Notes: a model not told the origin generated them from the letters alone. Counted from the first letter of the stretch, positions 18,589 through 26,783 are shown. The stretch is 64,000 nucleotides of DNA from Chloroflexota bacterium (GCA_021787595.1 JAJYLQ010000003.1:144852-208851); one strand, 5' to 3'. Made by a program: numbers and translations.

Positions 18589-18619
18589 ACGCGCGATAGC
18601 TATATCGTGCGTCCTTTTT
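18587..18619 (+). terminator. Riboswitch-controlled terminator
   Basis: Near-perfect stem GGACGCGCGATA/TATCGTGCGTCC followed by TTTTT, directly after the second aptamer's closing stem. It is the likely expression platform for transcriptional control of gcvH-gcvPA-gcvPB. Confidence 0.85.
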
Positions 18620-18657
18620 GATTCTCGCCTATCATATCTTCCCAAAAGAGGAGAACC

Positions 18658-19035
18658 ATGAACACTCCAGCTACTCTCAAGTACACCAAGTCCGATGAAT
18701 GGTTCGACGCATCCAGCGGCGCGATGGGACTCACCGATTACGCCCAGTCGCAGCTCTCGGATATCGTCTTCGTCGAGATTCTCGTGGACGTCGGCGATAC
18801 GGTCGAAACCGGAAGCCCGATTGCGTCTGTTGAATCGGTGAAGGCCTCGGCAGAGATTTACGCCTCGGCAGGCGGAAAAGTGACCGCGGTCAACAAAGAC
18901 CTTTCCAATAAACCCGAGACACTCAACAGCGATCCCTACGGCGCGGGCTGGATGGTCAAGATTGAAGGTGGGCAGACGAGCGATGTGATGGACGCCGCCG
19001 CGTACGAAACGTATTGCGCGGGAAGAACGCATTAA
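18658..19035 (+). CDS. gcvH: Glycine cleavage system H protein
   Basis: 125 residues. The lipoyl lysine is in SVESVKASAEIYAS (about residue 61), and the N-terminal KYTKSDEWFD and GLTDYAQSQLSDIVFVE blocks are typical of GcvH. The lipoyl arm carries the aminomethyl group between the P, T and L proteins. AGAGGAG lies upstream of the ATG. A repeat of about 160 bases separates it from gcvPA. No gcvT is in the window. Confidence 0.96.
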   Translation: MNTPATLKYTKSDEWFDASSGAMGLTDYAQSQLSDIVFVEILVDVGDTVETGSPIASVESVKASAEIYASAGGKVTAVNKDLSNKPETLNSDPYGAGWMVKIEGGQTSDVMDAAAYETYCAGRTH

Positions 19036-19040
19036 TAAAA

Positions 19041-19202
19041 TGTCATTGCGAGGAGTGGCGCTATGGCGCCACGACGAAGCAATCTCAAGTAACCAGTAAA
19101 CGGGTAATTGCATAATAACGCGAGATTGCCACGTCGGCTTGGTCTCGATACGGTCTCGAAGAACACTCGACCTACTCGACCAGCGCCTCCTCGCAATGAC
19201 AT
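19041..19202. repeat. Intergenic palindromic repeat, GTCATTGCGAG type, between gcvH and gcvPA
   Basis: The outer arms TGTCATTGCGAGGAG and CTCCTCGCAATGACA are perfect inverted repeats, with inner AGCAATCTCAAG/CGAGATTGCC and GTGGCGC/GGCGCCAC arms. Any operon transcript would pass through this large hairpin. Confidence 0.8.
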
Positions 19203-19212
19203 GTGAGGTTAT

Positions 19213-20568
19213 ATGACTTACATTCCAATTTCTCCCAAAGAACGGGATGCGATGCTGGAGACCGTCGGCGTCAAAACGCTGGATGATCTTTTCAAGGATG
19301 TGCCAGCCAAGCATCGCTTCCCCAAATTGAATCTGCCGCCCGCGCTGACCGAGATGGAAGCCGCGGCCGAACTGGCAGACATCGCCGCCAGCAACGAGAA
19401 CGTGCGCGGTGATTTGATTTCCTTCCTCGGCGCAGGCATCTACAATCATTACATTCCGTCCGTTGTAGATCACATGCTGCGCCGCGGCGAATTCTATACA
19501 GCCTACACTCCGTACCAACCGGAAATTTCACAAGGCACGCTGCAAGGCATCTTCGAATATCAATCGCTGATGGCCGCGCTGACCGGCATGGAAGTTTCCA
19601 ACGCCTCGCACTACGATGGCGCGACCGCCGCGGCGGAAGCGGTCAACATGGCGTGGGCGCAATTCCGCGGCAAACGCAAAAAAGTTGTGATGTCGCCGAG
19701 CGTGCATCCACAATATCGCGCCGTCATCCGCACGTACACGCAAGGCATGGAAATAGAAGTAGCCGGTGACGATGCAAAAGCTGATCTCGAAGCTGGCCCC
19801 GATGCGCTTGCATCGTTGATTGACGACAACACCATGATCGTCATGGTTCAGTATCCCGATTTCTTCGGACGCATCTACGATTACACCAAGCTCATCGAAA
19901 CCGCGCACGCAAAAGGCGCGATGGCCTGTGTCGTTGCGAATCCGACCGCGCTGGCGCTGTTCAAGACGCCGGGTGAAATGGACGCCGACATCGTCGTCGG
20001 TGACGGCCAGCCGCTCGGCGTCCCGATGTGGTTCGGCGGCCCGACCGTCGGATTTTTCACCACGAAGAAATCCTACGTCCACAAAATGGCAGGACGACTC
20101 GTCGGCGAAACGGTTGACAGTCACGGACAGCGCGCGTACGTTCTCACGCTCACCGCGCGCGAGCAGCACATCAAACGTGAGCGCGCCACGTCCAACATTT
20201 GCACCAATCAAGGATTGATCGCGCTGGCATCTGCGATTTATATGTCCGTGCTTGGAAAGAGCGGCATGAGACAAGTCGCCGAGCTTTGCTATCACAAGGC
20301 GCATTACGCCGCCGAGCAGCTCAGCAAAATTAACGGCATGGGCTTGTGCTTTACCGAGCCATTCTTCCACGAGTTCGCGTTGTGCGTCAATCGTCCGGTC
20401 GAAGAAGTCAACGCGCATTTGCTCGAGCATGGCATCATCGGCGGCTACGATCTCGGGCAGGATTATCCGTCGCTCAAGGATCACATGCTGATCGCGGTGA
20501 CCGAGATGAACACAAAAGAAGAGATTGATGCGCTGGTCGAAATTCTTTCGGAGGTGAACCATGATTGA
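19213..20568 (+). CDS. gcvPA: Glycine dehydrogenase (decarboxylating) subunit 1
   Basis: 451 residues, the N-terminal half of a split P protein. It opens with MTYIPISPKERDAML and has GAGIYNHYIPSVVDHM, EFYTAYTPYQPEISQGTLQ and the NPTALALFKTPGEMDADI region found in GcvPA. With GcvPB it forms the PLP enzyme that decarboxylates glycine and loads the H protein. It overlaps gcvPB by eight bases. Confidence 0.95.
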   Translation: MTYIPISPKERDAMLETVGVKTLDDLFKDVPAKHRFPKLNLPPALTEMEAAAELADIAASNENVRGDLISFLGAGIYNHYIPSVVDHMLRRGEFYTAYTPYQPEISQGTLQGIFEYQSLMAALTGMEVSNASHYDGATAAAEAVNMAWAQFRGKRKKVVMSPSVHPQYRAVIRTYTQGMEIEVAGDDAKADLEAGPDALASLIDDNTMIVMVQYPDFFGRIYDYTKLIETAHAKGAMACVVANPTALALFKTPGEMDADIVVGDGQPLGVPMWFGGPTVGFFTTKKSYVHKMAGRLVGETVDSHGQRAYVLTLTAREQHIKRERATSNICTNQGLIALASAIYMSVLGKSGMRQVAELCYHKAHYAAEQLSKINGMGLCFTEPFFHEFALCVNRPVEEVNAHLLEHGIIGGYDLGQDYPSLKDHMLIAVTEMNTKEEIDALVEILSEVNHD

Positions 20569-22066
20569 AGCGACTCTTACCGCGACAGCTAAAGTGGTCG
20601 AGCCGACCATCTTCGATTTATCCTCGCCCGGACGCGTTGGCGTCTCCTTCCCGGAACCGGATGTGCCGCGCACCGAATTGCCGAAATCCATGCTGAGAGC
20701 AGATCTGCCATTACCCGAACTTGCGGAAGTGGATGTGGTGCGGCATTACATGCATCTCAGCAAATTCAATTACAGCGTGGACGGCGGTTATTATCCGCTC
20801 GGCTCATGCACGATGAAGTACAACCCAAAGATTGACGAAGACACCTGCCGCCTGCCCGGATTTTTGCACACGCATCCGCTTCAACCCATTGAAACGGTCC
20901 AAGGCAATTTGGCTTTGATGTATCAATTGCAGGAATGGCTGAAAGAGATCAGCGGCTTCTCGGCGGTGACGTTGCAACCCGCGGCCGGCGCGCACGGTGA
21001 ATTCACCGGCGTGCTGATCATGCGCGCCTATCACAAATCACGCGGCGACGTGAAGCGCACGAAGATGCTGATCCCCGATTCGGCGCATGGGACGAATCCC
21101 GCGTCGTCGGGCATGATCGGATTGCAGATTGTCCAAATTCCATCCGACGCGCGCGGCAATGTTGATCTAAAGGCGCTGAAAGAACATTGCGATGACACGG
21201 TCGTCGGAATGATGCTCACCAATCCGAACACGCTGGGGCTGTTCGATGAAAACATCGAAGAAGTTATCAAGCTCGTCCATGATTGCGGTGGCTTGATGTA
21301 TGGCGATGGAGCAAATCTCAATGCTTTGCTCGGTATCGTCAAGCCCGGCGACATCGGCTTCGATGTGATGCACTTCAATTTGCATAAAACGTTCGCTGTC
21401 CCGCATGGGGGCGGCGGCCCAGGTTCAGGCCCGGTGGGTGTCGCTGCACATCTCGCAGATTTCCTGCCCGAACCGCTGGTGGGCATCCTCGAAGAAGGCG
21501 ATGATGAAACGCCTCCGCTGTTTGGCTTTGTCAAACCCGCCAAATCCATCGGACGCATGAAGGCTTTCCATGGACATTTCGGCGGCGGACACGTACGCGC
21601 ATTTACATACATTGCCATGCACGGCCCAGATGGCTTGAAGGATATTTCGCAGTATGCAGTGTTGAACGCGAATTATTTGCTGGCGCGCTTGCGCAACACG
21701 TATCACGTTCCATTTGACCGCATTTGCATGCACGAGTTTGTCGCGGAGGGACAATTTGCTGGAAGCGATGTGCGCGCATTGGATATTGCCAAACGCCTGA
21801 TGGATTACAACTTCCATCCACCAACGAACTATTTCCCGCTCATCGTCCATGAAGCGCTGATGATCGAGCCAACCGAAACGGAGAATAAAGACACGCTCGA
21901 TGCCTTCGCCGACGCGCTGATCAAGATCGCGGACGAAGCGAAGACGAAGCCTGAACTTCTTCACAACGCGCCCAGCACGACTCAATTCGGGCGCATGGAT
22001 GAAGTCAAGGCCGCGCGCGATTTGGTGCTGTGCTGCTGGCTGCCGGAGGATTACGGGGACCAGTGA
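20561..22066 (+). CDS. gcvPB: Glycine dehydrogenase (decarboxylating) subunit 2
   Basis: 501 residues, the PLP-binding half of the split P protein. The PLP lysine lies in HFNLHKTFAVPHGGGGPG, and GGYYPLGSCTMKYNPK is also diagnostic. The start overlaps gcvPA and has GGAGGTGA upstream. The last codons (AARDLVLCCWLPEDYGDQ) are repeated in decayed form at 22905-22967, beyond the inserted toxin-antitoxin genes. A terminator follows at 22087. Confidence 0.96.
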   Translation: MIEATLTATAKVVEPTIFDLSSPGRVGVSFPEPDVPRTELPKSMLRADLPLPELAEVDVVRHYMHLSKFNYSVDGGYYPLGSCTMKYNPKIDEDTCRLPGFLHTHPLQPIETVQGNLALMYQLQEWLKEISGFSAVTLQPAAGAHGEFTGVLIMRAYHKSRGDVKRTKMLIPDSAHGTNPASSGMIGLQIVQIPSDARGNVDLKALKEHCDDTVVGMMLTNPNTLGLFDENIEEVIKLVHDCGGLMYGDGANLNALLGIVKPGDIGFDVMHFNLHKTFAVPHGGGGPGSGPVGVAAHLADFLPEPLVGILEEGDDETPPLFGFVKPAKSIGRMKAFHGHFGGGHVRAFTYIAMHGPDGLKDISQYAVLNANYLLARLRNTYHVPFDRICMHEFVAEGQFAGSDVRALDIAKRLMDYNFHPPTNYFPLIVHEALMIEPTETENKDTLDAFADALIKIADEAKTKPELLHNAPSTTQFGRMDEVKAARDLVLCCWLPEDYGDQ

Positions 22067-22086
22067 TCGGTGATCAGTAATCAGTG

Positions 22087-22119
22087 ACACCTCGCGGGCA
22101 AGGGTCCGCGAGGTGTTTT
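22087..22119 (+). terminator. Terminator of the gcv operon
   Basis: 11-bp stem ACACCTCGCGG/CCGCGAGGTGT with an 8-base loop and a TTTT tail, 20 bases after the gcvPB stop and just before the promoter of the HEPN gene. The bases between contain the short repeat GTGATCGGTGATCAGTAATC. Confidence 0.85.
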
Positions 22120-22124
22120 GTTTG

Positions 22125-22133
22125 CTGTATAAT
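22125..22133 (+). promoter_or_regulatory. Extended -10 (CTGTATAAT), leaderless HEPN start
   Basis: TATAAT at 22128-22133 lies exactly seven bases before the ATG at 22141, predicting a leaderless transcript for the toxin-antitoxin pair. Confidence 0.55.
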
Positions 22134-22140
22134 GGTTCGT

Positions 22141-22563
22141 ATGACAAAGCAAGACATCCGTTGGATTCAACGTTTCAATAATTTCAGCAAAGCCTTTGCC
22201 CAACTCAACAAAGCAGTGGAGTTATCCAAACAACGTCAACTGTCGGAACTCGAAGAGCAAGGGCTGATCCAAACATTTGAATTCACTTACGAATTAGCCT
22301 GGAATACTTTGAAGGATTACCTGGAGGCGCAGGGCGAGACCGAAATTTATGGCAGCCGCGACGCGTTTCGGCTGGCGTTTCAACGCGGCTTGATCGAAGA
22401 CGGCGAGACATGGATGGGCATGGTCCGAAGCCGCATCCTGACCAGCCATACTTACAACGAAGAAGTGGCTCAACAAATCGCGAAAGCCATTTCCGACCAA
22501 TATATCCTGCAATTTGTGAAACTCCACGAGAAATTAGGATCGCTGAAGGGAGACAGACCATGA
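22141..22563 (+). CDS. HEPN-domain protein, nucleotidyltransferase substrate-binding (HI0074) type
   Basis: 140 residues, all-helical. It has the family's FEFTYELAWNTLKDYLEAQG block and the HEPN catalytic-type motif RILTSHTYNEE (R-x4-H). In HEPN/MNT modules this protein is usually the RNase toxin, held in check by AMPylation from the partner nucleotidyltransferase. The ATG at 22141 is set by the -10 box seven bases upstream. Its stop overlaps the start of the MNT gene (ATGA). The pair sits between intact gcvPB and a decayed gcvPB 3' end, suggesting acquisition. Confidence 0.88.
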   Translation: MTKQDIRWIQRFNNFSKAFAQLNKAVELSKQRQLSELEEQGLIQTFEFTYELAWNTLKDYLEAQGETEIYGSRDAFRLAFQRGLIEDGETWMGMVRSRILTSHTYNEEVAQQIAKAISDQYILQFVKLHEKLGSLKGDRP

Positions 22564-22895
22564 CGCTGCGCTTTGGCTTGAAAGAAGGCGCCATTCACAG
22601 GATTTGCGCCGTCCTTGCCCGTCACCCGCAGGTGGATCAGGCGATCTTGTACGGCTCGCGCGCCAAGGGCAACTATACGGACGGCTCGGATATTGACCTG
22701 ACCCTGCGCGGCGGCGAAGATCTGACGTTGAATGTGCTCTATAAAATCATGGATGAACTTGATGACCTTCTCCTGCCATATATCATTGACCTGTCCATTT
22801 TCAACACCATCCACGACCCCGATGTGATCGAGCATATTCAGCGTGCGGGCGTCACGTTCTACGATAAGGATGAGATCGTTCCTGAACTGGCATAG
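22560..22895 (+). CDS. MNT-type minimal nucleotidyltransferase (antitoxin of HEPN/MNT pair)
   Basis: 111 residues. The nucleotidyltransferase motif is complete: ILYGSRAKGNYTDGSDIDLTL, with GS followed by D-x-D. In this family the enzyme adds AMP to the HEPN partner. The ATG at 22560 overlaps the HEPN stop, giving tight coupling. Ten bases after the stop begins a decayed copy of the gcvPB 3' end. Confidence 0.88.
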   Translation: MTLRFGLKEGAIHRICAVLARHPQVDQAILYGSRAKGNYTDGSDIDLTLRGGEDLTLNVLYKIMDELDDLLLPYIIDLSIFNTIHDPDVIEHIQRAGVTFYDKDEIVPELA

Positions 22896-22904
22896 GCGCG
22901 ATCG

Positions 22905-22967
22905 GGGCTGCGCGTGATTTGGTGTTGCCGAAGGTGCTGGCTGCCGGAAGATTACGAAGAACGATAA
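22905..22967 (+). pseudogene. Decayed duplicate of the gcvPB 3' end
   Basis: In one frame it reads AARDLVL and, after an indel, CWLPEDYEER and a stop, matching the last 17 codons of gcvPB (AARDLVL-CCWLPEDYGDQ) with silent and non-silent changes. It is followed by its own strong terminator. It is best read as the former end of gcvPB, left behind when new DNA carrying another gcvPB end and the HEPN/MNT pair was gained. Confidence 0.8.
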
Positions 22968-22973
22968 GTAAGC

Positions 22974-23033
22974 AGAACTCCGAGATTTTTGCAAAGCACT
23001 TCCCAAGGAAGCAAAATCTCGGAGTTCTTTTTT
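22974..23033 (+). terminator. Strong terminator after the gcvPB remnant
   Basis: 16-bp perfect stem AGAACTCCGAGATTTT/AAAATCTCGGAGTTCT with a 23-base loop and TTTTTT tail. It now ends the HEPN/MNT transcript and was probably the original gcv terminator. Confidence 0.9.
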
Positions 23034-23165
23034 AGGTGGGTATCCCCTGTCATCGAGTAATCACTTGGAAACACAGTTGAACACACAAAGTAATCGTCCC
23101 AAATCGCATATCGCACATACGGGATACGCACAAAGATTTATTTACTGATCTGATGTTACGCAGGT

Positions 23166-23213
23166 TTCCCCTCATCCCCAATCCTTACGCCGAAAGGGGA
23201 AGGGAGTTTGAGG
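23166..23213. repeat. Intergenic palindromic repeat (CCCTCATCCCC type)
   Basis: CCCCTCATCCCCAATCC and GGGAAGGGAGTTTGAGGG arms around CGCCGAAAGGGG. It is related to the copies inside fmt and the DUF1786 gene. The rest of 23034-23253 shows no gene. Confidence 0.6.
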
Positions 23214-23253
23214 GTGCGTAAGGTGCATTATTTGCCCTCCGCGCTGAAAAGCG

Positions 23254-23397
23254 CTACCTCACGAGGAGAGCCACGTCGCTATCAGGACGAAAATCATCTC
23301 TCAGTATAGATCCGAATAGGGCAAACTCCATGACCTTCCATTTGCGGCAGAATTCGGCAATCTTGTCTTTTGGGATATCGCTCTTGGCGCTAATCAT
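23254..23397 (-). pseudogene. Truncated MNT-type nucleotidyltransferase fragment
   Basis: 47 codons from ATG at 23397 (GAGGTGACAGG upstream) encode IAEFCRKWKVMEFALFGS then an RDDFRPDSDVALLV block. This is the start of a minimal nucleotidyltransferase, but the second catalytic Asp is Ala and the frame stops just after it, so about half the domain is missing. It lies next to the HEPN/MNT insertion and is probably a relic of an earlier module. Confidence 0.7.
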
Positions 23398-23537
23398 CCT
23401 GTCACCTCACTCGATGCCCCCAAATTATATAACCGCCGCGAAAAAATAAAGCCGCGCGACGCGGCCCGGAAGTGATCGGTTGCAGAATTTCGGAAGGCAT
23501 GCTAAACTCTGTGACGACTTATGCTGTGGAGGCTGTG

Positions 23538-23807
23538 ATGCCAGGTGCAAGCAAGGAGACACGTCGCGTAAAAATCCTCAACGCCAACTGGACGCCGGCG
23601 AGCGACGACGGGAATGGCCGTTTCGAGGTTATGATTGTCACCGAGGACGACCAGCAGTACTTCATGCCTGTCGACCCCGCGTCCATGACCGCGCTCGTCG
23701 CGCTGGCCCAAGCGCACACGGTCATGGCTTGGGACCCGCCGAACCGATCACTTATCGTTGCCAACATTGTCGGCACGATGCCGTGGACGGTTGCAGGCAG
23801 CGCCTGA
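23538..23807 (+). CDS. Hypothetical protein
   Basis: 89 residues, no family recognised. ATG at 23538 has TGGAGG five bases upstream, and a TGCTAAACT box lies at 23500-23508. The composition is acidic with no signal peptide or helix bundle; VMIVTEDDQQYFMPVDPASM reads like a small beta-rich domain. It stands alone between the MNT fragment and the ABC operon. Confidence 0.5.
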   Translation: MPGASKETRRVKILNANWTPASDDGNGRFEVMIVTEDDQQYFMPVDPASMTALVALAQAHTVMAWDPPNRSLIVANIVGTMPWTVAGSA

Positions 23808-23812
23808 GGATG

Positions 23813-24031
23813 TCACAGTTCGTCCAAGTGATCAGGGACGCGATACGGACAGTGGATGTTTGTCAATTCGCCCCATTCCGCAATCAGCTCCTGGAGCTCG
23901 CTCGCCAGCGCTTCGTAATTCGTATAAAAGTTCGGAAAGTCCAGCAGCACCTGCCCGCTCGGAAAAGTTGTTAGAGAGTCATCGCAACGAATCGCCCTCA
24001 TCGCTACGATGATCCGGCTCAACTGCCGCAA
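23813..24031 (-). CDS. Hypothetical small protein (uncertain)
   Basis: Up to 72 codons, convergent with the preceding gene. The reading FPNFYTNYEALASELQELIA has a plausible soluble amphipathic pattern, but there is no clear ribosome-binding site; GTG/ATG internal starts are possible, including ATG at 24001. It may be a gene fragment. Confidence 0.3.
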   Translation of the reverse strand: MRQLSRIIVAMRAIRCDDSLTTFPSGQVLLDFPNFYTNYEALASELQELIAEWGELTNIHCPYRVPDHLDEL

Positions 24032-24175
24032 AGTCGTTTTGGATAGACTGTGCTGGATCGGTTGTAAAAGCGCTCAAGTGTCTCTCATGGGCTTTTTGTG
24101 GTGAGTTGTGGTCTTGGCGGACTTCTACTCTACTACGAAAAGCCCTTTCATATTAGCCCATTTGAAGTATTGTTT

Positions 24176-24934
24176 TCACGCCCGCTTTTTATACGCCCGC
24201 ATCGCAAAGACATAAGCCGCGAGCATAATCCCGACGCACCACGCGAGTGCAATCCAAATGTCATTGCCGACAGGCCGCTCCGCGAGCAGAGAACGTATCG
24301 CATCCACGATGGAAGTGACAGGCTGGTTTTCAGCAAAGACGCGAACGACCGTTGGCATCGACTTGGTTGGCACAAACGCCGAACTGATAAACGGTAGAAA
24401 GAGAAGGGGATAGGCAAAGGCGCCTGCACCGTCCACTGATTTTGCAGATAGTCCGGCAATCGCCGCGATCCAGGTCAGGGCTAGCGTATACAGTGCGAGT
24501 ATGCCGATCACAGCAAGCCATGACAGTACTCCCGCCGATGAGCGGAAGCCCATAATCAGCGCAACGAGAATGATCACGAGGATCGAAATCGCGTTGGATA
24601 CCAGTGAAGTCAAAACGTGTCCCCACAGCACGGTGGAACGCACAATCGGCATGGAGTGGAACCGCTCGAAGATGCCTCCTTGCACATCAATAAATAAACG
24701 ATAAGAAGTATAGGCGATCCCGCTTGCAATCGCAATCAGGAGAATGCCGGGCAGCAGGTAATTTACATAGTTATCCGTGCCGGTGTGGATGGCGCCACCA
24801 AACACATAAACGAACAGCAGCATCTCTGCGATCGGCATGATGGTAACCGTGATGATGGTGTCCATGCTGCGGAAAATATGGCGCATAGATCGTCCAAGCA
24901 TAACGCTCATGTCGCTGAAGAAGTGTTTATTCAT
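24176..24934 (-). CDS. ABC-2 type transporter permease (drug-efflux type)
   Basis: 252 residues with six transmembrane helices. FVYVFGGAIHTGTDNYVNYLLPGIL and FERFHSMPIVRS are typical of DrrB-like ABC-2 permeases. With the ATPase it should export a hydrophobic compound. The start overlaps the ATPase stop (ATGA, 24931-24934). It is the last gene of the PadR operon. Confidence 0.9.
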   Translation of the reverse strand: MNKHFFSDMSVMLGRSMRHIFRSMDTIITVTIMPIAEMLLFVYVFGGAIHTGTDNYVNYLLPGILLIAIASGIAYTSYRLFIDVQGGIFERFHSMPIVRSTVLWGHVLTSLVSNAISILVIILVALIMGFRSSAGVLSWLAVIGILALYTLALTWIAAIAGLSAKSVDGAGAFAYPLLFLPFISSAFVPTKSMPTVVRVFAENQPVTSIVDAIRSLLAERPVGNDIWIALAWCVGIMLAAYVFAMRAYKKRA

Positions 24935-25695
24935 TGTACCTTTTGCTCCTTTTTACCGATGATGGCGAGGAATATCTCCTCCAAAGTCGGTTGTTTTTCT
25001 ACATACTCCGCCTTTGCGGGCGGGAACAGCTTTTTCAGGTCTGCGAGGGTGCCGTTGGCGATAATTTTCCCTTCATGCAGAATGGCAATTCTATCAGCAA
25101 GATGCTCGGCTTCATCCAAATACTGTGTAGTCAGAAATACCGTCGTGCCGTTATTTGCAAGCTCTTTGACGGTCTTCCAAACCTCGAGGCGCGCTTCGGG
25201 GTCGAGCCCGTTGGTCGGCTCGTCGAGAAAAATGATCTGTGGCTTCCCGATCAGGCTCATGGCGATGTCGAGCCTGCGGCGCATCCCGCCCGAATAGGTG
25301 GAAACCCTGCGGTCGGCAGCATCGGTCAAGCCGAAGCGGTTCAGTAGAGCATCCGCGACCTGACGCGGATTTTTGAGGTGCCGCAGCTTGGCAATCATTA
25401 TCAAATTTTCCCGCCCGGTCAAGATCTCGTCTACGGCGGCAAATTGCCCGGTCAGGCTGATGGATTGCCGCACGCTGTCGGGTTTTGACGCAACATCGAA
25501 TCCGTTTACGACGGCTGTTCCGCCATCTTGTTTGAGCAGCGTGGTGAGGATTTTGACAATCGTTGTCTTGCCCGCACCATTGGAACCAAGCAGGGCGAAG
25601 ATACAGCCTTTTTCCACCTCAAAATCCACGCCCGTTAGAACATGAAGTTTCTCGTAGGACTTTTGTAGTCCATTCACCTGGATTGCTTTTTCCAT
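24931..25695 (-). CDS. ABC transporter ATP-binding protein (DrrA-like)
   Basis: 254 residues. Walker A LLGSNGAGKTTIVKIL, signature YSGGMRRRLDIAMS, Walker B IIFLDEPTNGLD and the switch-region TTQYLDEAEHLADRI are all present. It is shorter than DrrA-type proteins, which often have about 310-330 residues. It pairs with the downstream permease; the upstream DUF1048 gene ends 25 bases before it. Likely under PadR control. Confidence 0.93.
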   Translation of the reverse strand: MEKAIQVNGLQKSYEKLHVLTGVDFEVEKGCIFALLGSNGAGKTTIVKILTTLLKQDGGTAVVNGFDVASKPDSVRQSISLTGQFAAVDEILTGRENLIMIAKLRHLKNPRQVADALLNRFGLTDAADRRVSTYSGGMRRRLDIAMSLIGKPQIIFLDEPTNGLDPEARLEVWKTVKELANNGTTVFLTTQYLDEAEHLADRIAILHEGKIIANGTLADLKKLFPPAKAEYVEKQPTLEEIFLAIIGKKEQKVQ

Positions 25696-25720
25696 CCCGA
25701 TATCCTCCTTTTACTTTGTT

Positions 25721-26095
25721 TTATCCGTAACTTTTTTTCATGGCCTTGTTAACTTCCTGGTCAACAGATTCTTGATAGATATCAGCGTAGGTTTTTGAAT
25801 CTTTGATTAGATCGTCGCAGAAAGCCGCTACATCACTGCCCGTCACTTCGAGCGCGCCTTTCCCCAAGGCCGCGCCCTCTTCAAAAAGATCAATAATCCC
25901 CGAGAGCAAACCCGTCCCGCAGGTTAACTCAACCGGGCCGACCTTAAAGAGGTAGTTTTGAATCTCTTTATAAACAATCTGATAATCTCGCGGGAGCGCT
26001 TTGACACGCGCCATGTGCGCTCGCCATTTTTTTTGCCACTTTCTTTTGCCTTCGATAGCATCTTGTATTCTCACAACGATATCTTGGAGTCTCAT
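25721..26095 (-). CDS. DUF1048 family protein (second copy)
   Basis: 124 residues. It shares with its neighbour the pattern VKALPRDYQIVYKEIQNYLF, a central LLSGIIDLFEEGAALGKGALEVTGSDVAAFCDDLI and a C-terminal helix. DUF1048 proteins occur next to PadR regulators and ABC exporters; function unknown. Four-base overlap with the upstream paralogue. Confidence 0.85.
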   Translation of the reverse strand: MRLQDIVVRIQDAIEGKRKWQKKWRAHMARVKALPRDYQIVYKEIQNYLFKVGPVELTCGTGLLSGIIDLFEEGAALGKGALEVTGSDVAAFCDDLIKDSKTYADIYQESVDQEVNKAMKKSYG

Positions 26096-26451
26096 TTTGT
26101 CTTCCTATTACCTAATTTTTTAGCGATATTGTTGTTGAGCTGCTCGCGCCACTTGTCACGAAAAGACTTTGCCCCTTCTTCGCCAGCCAGCGCTGAACAG
26201 AAGCCTTTGATATCGTCACCCAAAACCTCCTGGACGCTCTGACCGTCCGCCGCCGTTTCTTCGAGCAGGTCAAGCACACCGTTAAGAATTGGCATGAGGT
26301 TGCGACCGGTGAAATCTCCGTGCTGCCAAAGATTGGCATTAATTTCTTTCCATGCCGCTTGATAATCAGCCGGCAGCTTTTTGACTCGCGATCCAAAACT
26401 TTTAAATTCTCTCCTCATATCGTTGCCGGTGATTAGGTCCCAAAAATTCAT
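26092..26451 (-). CDS. DUF1048 family protein (first copy)
   Basis: 119 residues, helical, opening MNFWDLITGNDMRREF and carrying the family block LNGVLDLLEETAADGQSVQEVL (given in part). It is a paralogue of the next gene. ATGA overlaps on both sides place it firmly in the PadR operon. Confidence 0.87.
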   Translation of the reverse strand: MNFWDLITGNDMRREFKSFGSRVKKLPADYQAAWKEINANLWQHGDFTGRNLMPILNGVLDLLEETAADGQSVQEVLGDDIKGFCSALAGEEGAKSFRDKWREQLNNNIAKKLGNRKTK

Positions 26452-26777
26452 TTTACTTTCTCCTTTAACTCATCAATTTTTGACGCGATAAACTCCCATT
26501 TTTCCCAGAACTTCCGTAGTTCCTCCCGCCCCGCGTCGTTGAGCGCGAAAAACTTTCGCGGAGGTCCCAGATCGGATGGTTTTTTTTCTATGTCCACGAG
26601 TTTATTTTTCTCGAGCCGCACCAAAATGGTGTAGACCGTTCCTTCCACAACATCTGTGAAGCCAAGAGCATTCAGCCGCCGCGTGATTTCGTAGCCGTAG
26701 GTTTCTTCGCGGCTAATAATTTCAAGAACACAGCCCTCAAGCACGCCTTTGAGCATTTCTGTCAGGTCTTCCAGCAC
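26448..26777 (-). CDS. PadR family transcriptional regulator
   Basis: 109 residues. Winged-helix PadR pattern: LKGVLEGCVLEIIS, YGYEITRRLNALG, EGTVYTILVRLEKNKLV and PRKFFALNDAGRE. PadR proteins repress neighbouring efflux genes and are released by ligand binding. GTG at 26777 is preferred, five bases after AGAGG; GTG at 26783 would overlap that site. The AT-rich region 26785-26840 upstream holds the promoter and probably the operator. Confidence 0.9.
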   Translation of the reverse strand: MLEDLTEMLKGVLEGCVLEIISREETYGYEITRRLNALGFTDVVEGTVYTILVRLEKNKLVDIEKKPSDLGPPRKFFALNDAGREELRKFWEKWEFIASKIDELKEKVK

Positions 26778-26783
26778 AATCAC

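Noticed and set aside
18580-19518. Long minus-strand open frame across gcvH and the repeat
   Set aside because: It lies opposite gcvH, the repeat and the start of gcvPA, and its translation has no domain pattern; the plus-strand genes are clear.
19528-20691. 387-codon minus-strand frame opposite gcvPA
   Set aside because: Fully antisense to a well-conserved gene; rich in Arg and His as expected for a shadow frame.
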